A DNA stretch of 28,105 nt, taken from NCBI GenBank assembly GCA_028565635.1, contig JAOXYB010039728.1, positions 1 to 28,105 of the forward strand, given 5' to 3'. The DNA comes from Phoronis ovalis. Lineage: Eukaryota > Phoronida > Phoronidae. The position numbers and the translations under genes are program-made. The notes under the pieces were generated by a model. The model had not been told where the DNA came from. It did no database searches and saw only the letters and a program-made list of their open reading frames with translations. Each line of letters starts with the position of its first letter. Position 1 is the stretch's first letter. Of this stretch, positions 23,001 to 28,036 are shown one piece after another.

Positions 23001-25321
23001 TGATACATCTTTGGGTCTCTTTATTTATGACAAACATCATTTCCTTCGTAACAATTAGTGGAGTAACAGAATGTACCGGAGTTATACGAAACTGATTAGT
23101 TTGTACAAGGATTTATGAATTACATCTGAATTCTAAAAAATTCATAAATATGCAAATAAAGGCACTTACGTGTTCCCACTTCTAATTCTCGTATTTTTTG
23201 CGTCTCATATGCAATTCGTTGATCAAGCTTCACATCTGGTGGGGCTTGTTCAGTGAGTAATACTTCGTTCTGCTGTTGCCAATGTTTGTGTTTCACTTGA
23301 TAACCTTTCAGTTCATCCAAGGTTCTCTGTAGAGATCTAAAAACAAAATCAAAATTACAAGATTTATCACTTTAGCATTTAGAAAAAAATGCTATCTGAT
23401 GAGATGACACGGAAAGATGTCCTGATGGTGGTTACCTATGAAGCCATTCATGTTGTATTAAGACATACAAATATCATGTACAACATATATAAAAGGACCA
23501 TATGAAACTTTGGGTATACTATACCATATAACATGAAGTGCATTAGTAGCAGTAATAAAAATTACTCCAATATAAATTTAGTCCAAAACTAAATCTTACT
23601 TTTCAGCAAAAACAGCTTTTGGCCTTATCTCAAGACCTTCATCAGTCCCTCCTGAAATGGTGGTGAGATGTCACATGATCATTTGACGTCAAATGGTTGT
23701 CATAAATTTGAGGGAAGATCAAAGAGTGGATACACATCATAATATCAGACCGACCATGAACAGAAACATGGGATGTGATCACCTTTCAATTTATCGGTCT
23801 TAGATAAATGATCATATGACCTCTTCCTGCCATTTCAGAAAGCACTGAAGGTCTTGTGACCTGGTCAAATCTATCTTTACCTCAAAAGTAAGACAGTTCT
23901 GGGCTAGTTTTATATAGGAGTAATTATTTCAATGCATCGATATTATGTATTATCTAATGAACATTTATTGTGCAATATAAGTTACCCAAACTATCTATTT
24001 GCAGCCATTAATATACTAGCTTACGAATAAGTAGAATTTTCATAACTGCAATGTAACACTACACATTTTAGATATACCGTGCAGTTTTATGATTTATTGA
24101 GCCGTAAGTGTGGCGTATTGACAGTTGTAATCCTAGTTTCAGAGGAAAGACACTTTGATGAGTAAAATCAAATGAGCAACCAATCATTGAGCAGTGTCTA
24201 GCACACCAGCAACTTAACTTCAAGATTAATCTTAATTGTATACATACTTATGTTGAGCTTCTAAAGCCGATTCAAGTTTAGCATGGCAGAGTACAGCATG
24301 TTTCCTTTTTGCAGCAGCTTCGAAATCTGGCTGGATTTTCAGTGTATTCTCAAAACAAATGACAGACTTGTTGTACTCTGCTAAAACCTGTAACAACAAA
24401 GAAGGGTAAATAAAATCTGATTACAGTGCAAAAATAAAAATGTTTATATACTCTTGTATCAATTGGAACACAAAAAAAGCTGAAGTCAGAACATGGTAAA
24501 TGTGAACTAAAAAAATTCATTAGGTTCAACAGGCCTGACCAATGTGGCAAAGCATCAAAATGGTGGCTGTAAAAGATAATAATTATCATGCTGTCTAAAA
24601 AGAGCCTAGTAATACGTATTTTTTTAAAAGTTATTTCAGGTAGACTACAGAAATGTTAAATATTTAGTTTTTACCTTTTTTTGGTTTTACTTTACAAAAA
24701 ATTATAATCATCAGAAACCCTAGATCATAATAGGCAATTTTCTGAAAAAATAGTTTGAACCAGAAGAAAAACTTACAGCATATATATTTCCTAATGTGAA
24801 ATGATTGACATTGAGTTCTTTTGATATGTCCAATGCCGCATGCACTACAATAGCTGCCTCATTAGAATACCTCGCACGGTGTAGGACATTCGCTAAACTT
24901 ATAAGAGCTACATCTTTCTGTAACCTGCAAACAAAAGAGAAATTTAATTTAAATTTAATGCAGAGTAGTAGAACAAAATATTAACAAGAAAATATAAATG
25001 ATTGTCTATTCCTTTTTACAGAAGTAATACAACCAGTGACAATACTCAAGAGCTACAACTCTGGCCCCATTGTATGATATGTAAAATTAGACAGACTTTT
25101 AATAATTACTCAGGTGTTCGCTTCTCTATCACCCTTTAATAAGACAACAGATATTACAGAAGACAAAATGTATTAGCAATCTGTGAACAGACAGGTCTTC
25201 GCAAGTTATACCTTGGTGAATAATGTAGTGCTCTTCGAAGGCATTCTATAACATTGTGTGGATCACCTTTGATGCGCCAGTAAAAAGCAGCCATATTGTA
25301 CAGTACCCATGATGTTTTGTT
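4892..25321 (-). CDS. TTC17: TTC17, tetratricopeptide repeat protein 17 (gene span, 5' end missing)
   Basis: Twenty-four minus-strand exons join without a stop into 3372 nt (1123 residues plus TGA): 25321-25212, 24924-24777, 24387-24248, 23336-23170, 22420-22296, 21652-21620, 20784-20683, 20339-20206, 19016-18833, 18721-18644, 18313-18089, 17746-17471, 16813-16675, 15063-14977, 13781-13698, 13235-13153, 12788-12609, 9940-9878, 8641-8410, 7915-7786, 7332-7173, 6974-6768, 5421-5278, 5032-4892. Identity rests on three TPR blocks with the YWR..G.....CLR.ALH signature, the HPLPWYPP region, the Q-R-L...P...E-C...STWLA segment and the terminal RAIQC tail, all in human TTC17 order. Human TTC17 is about 1140 residues with some 300 before this point, so this orthologue is longer, mainly through inserts at visible residues 231-275 and 560-860. 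In vertebrates TTC17 partners CATIP in actin polymerisation and ciliogenesis, and it has been reported as an ER-resident TPR protein. Confidence 0.93.
5278..5421 (-). CDS. TTC17: TTC17 visible exon v23 (TPR block 3)
   Basis: 144 bp, phase 0/0, acceptor TTAATTTTGCAG, donor AAG|GTTAGT. It encodes DLPLVSMANILHRAGRLNDA, then VVTDMALGINPNL and HVTMANIYAAK. It matches human DVPLISLANILHNAKLWNDA and NHFTLGNVY. Confidence 0.95.
5649..6694. mobile_element. MITE-like element, about 1.05 kb, long TIRs
   Basis: The ends are inverted repeats: GGATCATCTCAAAAGTTA at 5649 and its complement ending at 6694. The similarity continues about 44 bp with five mismatches, then into C-rich stretches (ACCCCCCAC and ACCCCCCGCC). 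Immediately outside, allowing one extra base per end, TTA occurs on both sides (TTA-A..A-TTA), which would fit a 3-bp target duplication of the PIF/Harbinger type. No transposase frame exists inside, so it is non-autonomous. Its interior is less AT-rich than the surrounding intron. Confidence 0.72.
6214..6266. repeat. 17-bp perfect inverted repeat inside the 5649-6694 element
   Basis: AGCTATTTACAAATGTC at 6214-6230 and its exact complement at 6250-6266, with a 19-nt loop. It could form a strong hairpin in DNA or in the unspliced RNA. Confidence 0.75.
6768..6974 (-). CDS. TTC17: TTC17 visible exon v22 (TPR block 3)
   Basis: 207 bp, phase 0/0, acceptor CTCATATCATAAG, donor AAG|GTAAAG. It encodes EILKVLQHLGGEIQAVEVMG, then KSWVVGVVAALYWRVEGN and AINCLRMALHSAPQEMK. 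It matches human EVLQNLG and SWVL..MAALYWRVKG...AIDCLRQALHYAPHQMK. The AAG acceptor is unusual but needed for phase; the frame is open farther upstream. Confidence 0.92.
7173..7332 (-). CDS. TTC17: TTC17 visible exon v21
   Basis: 160 bp, acceptor TTGATTATAG, donor GAG|GTAACT. It encodes LAEHVNFENN, then LKEPTCKTDFGASISSLDHL and LYYDPETGLKE. The family landmarks (I)EH(I)DF and LDHL.G are present. Confidence 0.93.
7786..7915 (-). CDS. TTC17: TTC17 visible exon v20 (STWLA segment)
   Basis: 130 bp, acceptor ATTTGTTTTAG, donor TCAG|GTACTG, +2 in and +2 out. It encodes STVHIKQRLYLASPTIEECT, then FNTFTSTWLALEKKGI. It matches the human segment with QRL...PSP.EC and STWLAV. This is the point where similarity to human TTC17 resumes after the insert. 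Confidence 0.93.
7916..8409 (-). other. TTC17 intron v19-v20
   Basis: Begins GTTTGG on the minus strand. Short, AT-rich, and no repeat or RNA gene recognised. The intron v20-v21 (7333-7785) is similarly featureless. Confidence 0.7.
8410..8641 (-). CDS. TTC17: TTC17 visible exon v19 (acidic linker)
   Basis: 232 bp, acceptor TTGTTAATAG, donor CCAG|GTTTGG. It encodes EKMEAWHQETLAAENKNLKD, then an acidic Ser/Thr-rich stretch and PRCTHKFCGAELPPD, ending DDSDLP. The open frame continues to a TGA at 8363, but only the GTTTGG donor gives the +1 phase that v20 needs. A retained intron would end the protein about 15 residues later. Confidence 0.8.
8642..9877 (-). other. TTC17 intron v18-v19
   Basis: A 1.24-kb intron. 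The only structure noticed is the 12-bp stem-loop at 9306-9334. The open frame at 9330-9587 (plus) resembles no known protein. Confidence 0.65.
9306..9334. repeat. 12-bp perfect stem-loop
   Basis: GTCACCAGATAG and CTATCTGGTGAC are separated by AAACC. It is intronic and has no T-tract or other context that would give it a role. Confidence 0.6.
9878..9940 (-). CDS. TTC17: TTC17 visible exon v18 (63 bp)
   Basis: Acceptor CTTATTTTGGTCAG, donor TCG|GTAAAT, 21 codons, phase 0/0: IRTDGDDLNMPQDYRIIMTN plus Ser. Support is from splice sites, phase and balanced codon use in the largest intron gap. There is no direct similarity, so it is less certain than its neighbours. Confidence 0.68.
9941..12608 (-). 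other. TTC17 longest intron (v17-v18)
   Basis: 2.67 kb of AT-rich sequence. A 10-bp palindrome (ATGCAGTACA-GT-TGTACTGCAT) lies at 10227-10248 and a T10 tract near 10290. Several short plus-strand frames (10941-11150, 11321-11515, 11731-11958) look like chance. An unrecognised exon of low similarity could be hidden here. Confidence 0.6.
10227..10248. repeat. 10-bp palindrome, 2-nt spacer
   Basis: ATGCAGTACA GT TGTACTGCAT, perfect. It lies in the longest TTC17 intron with no recognised function. Confidence 0.55.
12609..12788 (-). CDS. TTC17: TTC17 visible exon v17
   Basis: 180 bp, phase 0/0, acceptor CTTCTGTTTTAG, donor TTT|GTAAGT. It encodes NKPHIKLEFVNGLWTQRLIF, then TDCIFFNDGSRSPGCDREEY. 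It looks like a folded beta-rich segment with two Cys. It has no clear counterpart in human TTC17. Confidence 0.83.
13153..13235 (-). CDS. TTC17: TTC17 visible exon v16
   Basis: 83 bp, acceptor TGTTATTTTCAG, donor CAG|GTAGGC, +1 in, phase 0 out. It encodes VEANAEDIKDFYRKQGLCKG and ends ECDQIQQ. Two Cys are spaced CKGKEC. Confidence 0.82.
13698..13781 (-). CDS. TTC17: TTC17 visible exon v15 (Pro/Gln-rich)
   Basis: 84 bp, phase 1/1, acceptor TTTTATTTTACAG, donor TTTG|GTAATA. It encodes MDQQNVPPPQQACNGDPQP, ending QTCF. Two Cys in a Pro/Gln/Asp-rich context. It is frame-neutral if skipped. Confidence 0.8.
13782..14976 (-). other. TTC17 intron v14-v15
   Basis: A 1.2-kb intron containing a 127-codon plus-strand open frame (14449-14832) with an overlapping minus-strand frame (14737-14970). 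Neither resembles a family or has a gene context. A 10-bp inverted repeat (TATATTTTGG at 14251 and its complement at 14284) is present. Confidence 0.6.
14977..15063 (-). CDS. TTC17: TTC17 visible exon v14 (CxCxC motif)
   Basis: 87 bp, phase 1/1, acceptor GATGTTTTCAG, donor GCTG|GTAAAT. It encodes EKPSKKCTCPCNSKP, then NTVWTVHTNVKPA. Three alternate Cys in KCTCPC could bind metal or pair as disulfides. It is frame-neutral if skipped. Confidence 0.82.
15064..16674 (-). other. TTC17 intron v13-v14
   Basis: A 1.6-kb AT-rich intron containing the three-unit tandem repeat at 15111-15240. No gene is recognised in the remainder. Confidence 0.65.
15111..15240. repeat. Three-copy tandem repeat, 43-47 bp units
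   Basis: Units start at 15111, 15154 and 15201. Each carries AT(G/A)AACACTGGTGTTTTATA, then (C/T)GAACACAGT or GGACACAGT. Each unit contains an AACAC..GTGTT hairpin core. The third copy is the most diverged, with a shortened T run. Confidence 0.8.
16675..16813 (-). CDS. TTC17: TTC17 visible exon v13 (Cys-rich insert)
   Basis: 139 bp, acceptor CTTTGTAG, donor ACAG|GTAGAT, phase 0 in, +1 out. Five Cys occur in 46 residues: ERC, GGCPNVC, TACGA and QPCQ. No known domain was recognised. It sits where human TTC17 has a short SxVCxG segment. Confidence 0.85.
16814..17470 (-). other. TTC17 intron v12-v13
   Basis: Contains the 101-bp foldback at 16879-16979. The rest is AT-rich with no other feature. 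Confidence 0.7.
16879..16979. mobile_element. 101-bp foldback, probable MITE
   Basis: A near-perfect palindrome: GGGAAGATCTCAAAAGTTCA at the left and the complement of GGGAAGATCTCAAGTTCACA at the right. Arms of about 40 bp differ by a 2-base indel and a couple of substitutions, around a short core. Its end shares ATCTCAAAAGTT with the element at 5649-6694, suggesting a related family. No target-site duplication was found. Confidence 0.65.
17471..17746 (-). CDS. TTC17: TTC17 visible exon v12 (TPR block 2 end and Gln-rich tail)
   Basis: 276 bp, phase 0/0, acceptor TAAATTGTAG, donor AAG|GTGCGT. It encodes MTHYFMGNLLSANTNLTGAV, then HYEMALQQDPKYNEAFV, the third TPR of block 2. A Gln tract (VQQQQVQQQK) and VCRK follow. 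NLT is a sequon. It holds three Cys, starting the cysteine-rich middle region. Confidence 0.93.
18089..18313 (-). CDS. TTC17: TTC17 visible exon v11 (TPR block 2)
   Basis: 225 bp, phase 0/0, acceptor TCGTTTGCAG, donor GAG|GTTTGG (non-consensus +3..+6). It encodes PRWIMYNLAGLYWRVIGN, then GIECLRRALHFVP, DVPLVNMANLLYRLGKFDDA and KLMRDAIRVN. These are two TPRs that match human TTC17 block 2 (LN.AGLYWR.VGN; DVPLVNLANLL). In the other two blocks this unit is split by an intron near the ALH..P position; here it is continuous. Confidence 0.95.
18644..18721 (-). CDS. TTC17: TTC17 visible exon v10
   Basis: 78 bp, phase 0/0, acceptor TTATTTTAG, donor AAAAAG|GTAAAC. It encodes TLLSLVKNRDVTEEEIGQRI, ending SGLKK. 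It parallels the human segment LLSRINNYTIPEEEIG, which leads into TPR block 2. Confidence 0.88.
18833..19016 (-). CDS. TTC17: TTC17 visible exon v9 (HPLPWYPP region)
   Basis: 184 bp, acceptor CTTTATTTCAG, donor AAAAAG|GTAAAT. It encodes SLLLTEAIDL, then EHPLPWYPPVCVTISEAKDG and a charged tail ending KSDKSMKK. The proline/aromatic HPLPWYPP element has a single Cys just after it. The split Glu codon joins v8 cleanly. Confidence 0.9.
19017..20205 (-). other. TTC17 intron v8-v9
   Basis: A 1.2-kb strongly AT-rich intron. No repeat, RNA gene or plausible exon recognised. Confidence 0.65.
20206..20339 (-). CDS. TTC17: TTC17 visible exon v8
   Basis: 134 bp, acceptor ATTTTCCAG, donor TTTGA|GTAAGT. 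It encodes LPVYKDKEWPNKEECDKYVQ, then FASVYLPPENKGFE. The (Y/F)LPPENKG motif is shared with human TTC17, as is the preceding W-P...EC segment. Confidence 0.92.
20683..20784 (-). CDS. TTC17: TTC17 visible exon v7 (lysine-rich linker)
   Basis: 102 bp, phase 0/0, acceptor TTTCTAG, donor AAAAAG|GTGGGA. It encodes GKKSQKKDNKPDYSKPVRPP, then YKNEDKKKASNKK. It is low-complexity and Lys/Asn/Asp-rich, probably an unstructured linker between TPR block 1 and the middle of the protein. It is frame-neutral if skipped. Confidence 0.8.
20785..21619 (-). other. TTC17 intron v6-v7
   Basis: An 835-bp intron with nothing recognised except a weak direct repeat (GCACGCTTAG) whose copies lie at about 21497 inside this intron and 21574 inside it, close to the microexon. 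Confidence 0.6.
21620..21652 (-). CDS. TTC17: TTC17 33-bp lysine-rich microexon v6
   Basis: Acceptor TTTTTTACGTTCCTCCAG with a clear pyrimidine tract, donor AAAAAG|GTATTG. It is exactly 11 codons (RKKPKGKKSKK), phase 0/0, so it can be included or skipped without a frame change. It is placed by splice signals, phase and the lysine-rich character continued by v7. There is no direct similarity evidence. Confidence 0.68.
21653..22295 (-). other. TTC17 intron v5-v6
   Basis: A 643-bp AT-rich intron upstream of the microexon. No repeat or gene recognised. Short frames near 21539-21787 overlap the microexon by chance. Confidence 0.6.
22296..22420 (-). CDS. TTC17: TTC17 visible exon v5
   Basis: 125 bp, acceptor GTTTGTATAG, donor AAG|GTAGAC. 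It completes a split Arg codon, then encodes EVCTLIERDGRQILHCGKP and LPELDFNFSADNRTSDQSK. It carries two Cys and two overlapping-region sequons, NFS and NRT. The phase fits both neighbours (+1 in, 0 out). Conservation outside the LHC motif is low. Confidence 0.85.
22572..22603. repeat. 15-bp perfect hairpin
   Basis: TTTTAGTAACTATTT, AA, then AAATAGTTACTAAAA. A perfect inverted repeat with a 2-nt loop. It may be the remnant of a foldback element. Confidence 0.7.
22741..22958. mobile_element. Foldback/MITE-like element, 218 bp
   Basis: Two arms of about 100 bp: one starts TTATAGTCGAGGACATATAT at 22741 and the other ends with the diverged complement of it at 22958. Inner landmarks pair: CCAACAAATG with CCACAAATG, TTTCATGAAT on both, and GGGAATTCA on both. 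Arms differ at roughly one base in five, so it is an old insertion. No coding capacity and no clear target duplication. Confidence 0.68.
23170..23336 (-). CDS. TTC17: TTC17 visible exon v4 (coiled linker)
   Basis: 167 bp, acceptor GTTTTTAG, donor ACAC|GTAAGT. It encodes SLQRTLDELKGYQVKHKHWQ, then RIAYETQKIRELEVGT. It is charged, Gln-rich and predicted helical or coiled-coil. SLQRT(L)xELKxYQ is conserved with human TTC17. Only the first 69 nt of this exon are repeated, at 28037-28105, where the window stops. Confidence 0.92.
23560..23925. mobile_element. MITE-like element, 366 bp, long TIRs (left-arm copy)
   Basis: The left arm begins AATTACTCCAATATAAATTT and the right arm ends with the complement of AATTACTCCTATATAAAACT. 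The arms align over about 120 bp (shared CTTACTTTT, CAAGACCTTCA, CTGAAATGG and ATGATCATTT) with roughly a quarter of bases different and small indels. The middle about 120 bp is unique. No frame or clear target duplication. It sits in the v3-v4 intron. Confidence 0.75.
24248..24387 (-). CDS. TTC17: TTC17 visible exon v3 (TPR block 1 end)
   Basis: 140 bp, acceptor TTGTTACAG, donor CATAA|GTATGT, phase 0 in, +2 out. It encodes EYNKSVICFENTLKIQPDFE, then KRKHAVLCHAKLE and EAQH. It closes the third TPR and begins a long helical linker. Human TTC17 has the same KRKHAVLC and EAQH landmarks. NKS is a potential glycosylation sequon. It is duplicated at 26986-27125. Confidence 0.95.
24777..24924 (-). 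CDS. TTC17: TTC17 visible exon v2 (TPR block 1)
   Basis: 148 bp, acceptor GTTTGCAG, donor GCT|GTAAGT. The split Arg codon is completed by its first base. It encodes LQKDVALISLANVLHRARYS, then AAIVVHAALD and NHFTLGNIYA, which are the second TPR and the first helix of the third. It is highly similar to human TTC17 (LANVLHRA, AAVVVHAALD, TLGNIYA). It is duplicated at 26449-26596. Confidence 0.95.
25212..25321 (-). CDS. TTC17: TTC17 visible exon v1 (TPR block 1)
   Basis: Acceptor TGTCTTGCAG and donor AAG|GTATAA; 110 bp, starts in phase 0, ends +2. It encodes NKTSWVLYNMAAFYWRIKG, then VIECLRRALHYSP, a TPR helix pair typical of the first TTC17 block. Asn-Lys-Thr is an N-glycosylation sequon. It lies in the left palindrome arm and is copied at 26052-26161. 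The intron upstream runs straight into the palindrome centre, so the preceding exon is absent. Confidence 0.93.
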
Positions 25322-25666
25322 CTGCAAGACAAAATAATAAAATTATACAATTAACAAATTTGGTTACAATACGTAGATCAACGACAGTCAAAACTAAATA
25401 TCATTTCATGGTGCCATAGTTCTACCTGTAAAATTAAAATTGAAACTGAGATACTACTTCTTTAAAATTCAAGAAGGTTAAAATAATTCTTGGTGACTGT
25501 ATCTATCTGCTACAGTTTAACTTTACCCAACCGCAGATGTCAAAACTAATAAATCACTTTGTGTTAAAATACTTGTATAGTGGGAATTAAATTTCATCTC
25601 AAACTTGCAGTGAAATAGAGCTTCAAATGAAAGTTATGGAGAGCACAGTATTTGTAATTATGTAAG

Positions 25667-25670
<4 letters not shown>

Positions 25671-25702
<32 letters not shown>
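25671..25702. repeat. (AT)16 tract at palindrome centre
   Basis: Thirty-two bases of AT dinucleotide flanked by AGGACT and AGTCCT. The tract is self-complementary, so the palindrome has no unique spacer. Confidence 0.95.
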
Positions 25703-25706
<4 letters not shown>

Positions 25707-26051
25707 CTTACATAATTACAAATACTGTGCTCTCCATAACTTTCATTTGAAGCTCTATTTCACTGCAAGTTTGAGATGAAATTTAATTCCCACTATACAA
25801 GTATTTTAACACAAAGTGATTTATTAGTTTTGACATCTGCGGTTGGGTAAAGTTAAACTGTAGCAGATAGATACAGTCACCAAGAATTATTTTAACCTTC
25901 TTGAATTTTAAAGAAGTAGTATCTCAGTTTCAATTTTAATTTTACAGGTAGAACTATGGCACCATGAAATGATATTTAGTTTTGACTGTCGTTGATCTAC
26001 GTATTGTAACCAAATTTGTTAATTGTATAATTTTATTATTTTGTCTTGCAG

Positions 26052-26161
26052 AACAAAACATCATGGGTACTGTACAATATGGCTGCTTTTTACTGGCGCA
26101 TCAAAGGTGATCCACACAATGTTATAGAATGCCTTCGAAGAGCACTACATTATTCACCAAG
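26052..26161 (+). pseudogene. TTC17: TTC17 exon v1 copy in right arm
   Basis: Identical to 25321-25212 but on the plus strand, with CTTGCAG and GTATAA splice sites intact. No upstream N-terminal exon or promoter exists on this side, because the centre of the palindrome lies 365 bp before it. Confidence 0.9.
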
Positions 26162-26448
26162 GTATAACTTGCGAAGACCTGTCTGTTCACAGATTGCTAA
26201 TACATTTTGTCTTCTGTAATATCTGTTGTCTTATTAAAGGGTGATAGAGAAGCGAACACCTGAGTAATTATTAAAAGTCTGTCTAATTTTACATATCATA
26301 CAATGGGGCCAGAGTTGTAGCTCTTGAGTATTGTCACTGGTTGTATTACTTCTGTAAAAAGGAATAGACAATCATTTATATTTTCTTGTTAATATTTTGT
26401 TCTACTACTCTGCATTAAATTTAAATTAAATTTCTCTTTTGTTTGCAG

Positions 26449-26596
26449 GTTACAGAAAGATGTAGCTCTTATAAGTTTAGCGAATGTCCTACACCGTGCG
26501 AGGTATTCTAATGAGGCAGCTATTGTAGTGCATGCGGCATTGGACATATCAAAAGAACTCAATGTCAATCATTTCACATTAGGAAATATATATGCT
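26449..26596 (+). pseudogene. TTC17: TTC17 exon v2 copy in right arm
   Basis: Identical to 24924-24777, on the plus strand, with intact splice sites and open frame. Part of the truncated, divergently oriented exon set. Confidence 0.9.
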
Positions 26597-26985
26597 GTAA
26601 GTTTTTCTTCTGGTTCAAACTATTTTTTCAGAAAATTGCCTATTATGATCTAGGGTTTCTGATGATTATAATTTTTTGTAAAGTAAAACCAAAAAAAGGT
26701 AAAAACTAAATATTTAACATTTCTGTAGTCTACCTGAAATAACTTTTAAAAAAATACGTATTACTAGGCTCTTTTTAGACAGCATGATAATTATTATCTT
26801 TTACAGCCACCATTTTGATGCTTTGCCACATTGGTCAGGCCTGTTGAACCTAATGAATTTTTTTAGTTCACATTTACCATGTTCTGACTTCAGCTTTTTT
26901 TGTGTTCCAATTGATACAAGAGTATATAAACATTTTTATTTTTGCACTGTAATCAGATTTTATTTACCCTTCTTTGTTGTTACAG

Positions 26986-27125
26986 GTTTTAGCAGAGTAC
27001 AACAAGTCTGTCATTTGTTTTGAGAATACACTGAAAATCCAGCCAGATTTCGAAGCTGCTGCAAAAAGGAAACATGCTGTACTCTGCCATGCTAAACTTG
27101 AATCGGCTTTAGAAGCTCAACATAA
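26986..27125 (+). pseudogene. TTC17: TTC17 exon v3 copy in right arm
   Basis: Identical to 24387-24248, on the plus strand, open frame and splice sites intact. The 79-codon frame starting upstream at 26784 is a readthrough of the intron into this exon region in another frame, not a gene. Confidence 0.9.
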
Positions 27126-27447
27126 GTATGTATACAATTAAGATTAATCTTGAAGTTAAGTTGCTGGTGTGCTAGACACTGCTCAATGATTGGTTGCTCA
27201 TTTGATTTTACTCATCAAAGTGTCTTTCCTCTGAAACTAGGATTACAACTGTCAATACGCCACACTTACGGCTCAATAAATCATAAAACTGCACGGTATA
27301 TCTAAAATGTGTAGTGTTACATTGCAGTTATGAAAATTCTACTTATTCGTAAGCTAGTATATTAATGGCTGCAAATAGATAGTTTGGGTAACTTATATTG
27401 CACAATAAATGTTCATTAGATAATACATAATATCGATGCATTGAAAT

Positions 27448-27813
27448 AATTACTCCTATATAAAACTAGCCCAGAACTGTCTTACTTTTGAGGTAAAGAT
27501 AGATTTGACCAGGTCACAAGACCTTCAGTGCTTTCTGAAATGGCAGGAAGAGGTCATATGATCATTTATCTAAGACCGATAAATTGAAAGGTGATCACAT
27601 CCCATGTTTCTGTTCATGGTCGGTCTGATATTATGATGTGTATCCACTCTTTGATCTTCCCTCAAATTTATGACAACCATTTGACGTCAAATGATCATGT
27701 GACATCTCACCACCATTTCAGGAGGGACTGATGAAGGTCTTGAGATAAGGCCAAAAGCTGTTTTTGCTGAAAAGTAAGATTTAGTTTTGGACTAAATTTA
27801 TATTGGAGTAATT
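27448..27813. mobile_element. Same MITE-like element, right-arm copy
   Basis: The mirror image of 23560-23925, identical wherever compared. It exists only because the palindrome repeats the left arm. Confidence 0.75.
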
Positions 27814-28036
27814 TTTATTACTGCTACTAATGCACTTCATGTTATATGGTATAGTATACCCAAAGTTTCATATGGTCCTTTTATATATGTTGTACATGAT
27901 ATTTGTATGTCTTAATACAACATGAATGGCTTCATAGGTAACCACCATCAGGACATCTTTCCGTGTCATCTCATCAGATAGCATTTTTTTCTAAATGCTA
28001 AAGTGATAAATCTTGTAATTTTGATTTTGTTTTTAG

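Larger units (their letters stand above)
22421..23169 (-). other. TTC17 intron v4-v5
   Basis: A 749-bp intron carrying a 15-bp hairpin (22572-22603) and the 218-bp foldback element (22741-22958). Confidence 0.75.
23268..25686. repeat. Left arm of 4.8-kb palindrome
   Basis: Every position x in this arm pairs with 51373-x in 25687-28105. Segments compared in exons v1-v4, in all intervening introns and in the outer part of the arm showed no mismatch. The arm contains TTC17 exons v1-v3, most of the part of v4 present on the other side, and the 23560-23925 element. Confidence 0.97.

Noticed and set aside
26784-27023. 79-codon frames at 24350-24589 (minus) and 26784-27023 (plus)
   Set aside because: They are identical only because of the palindrome and are mostly intron sequence running out of frame into exon v3.
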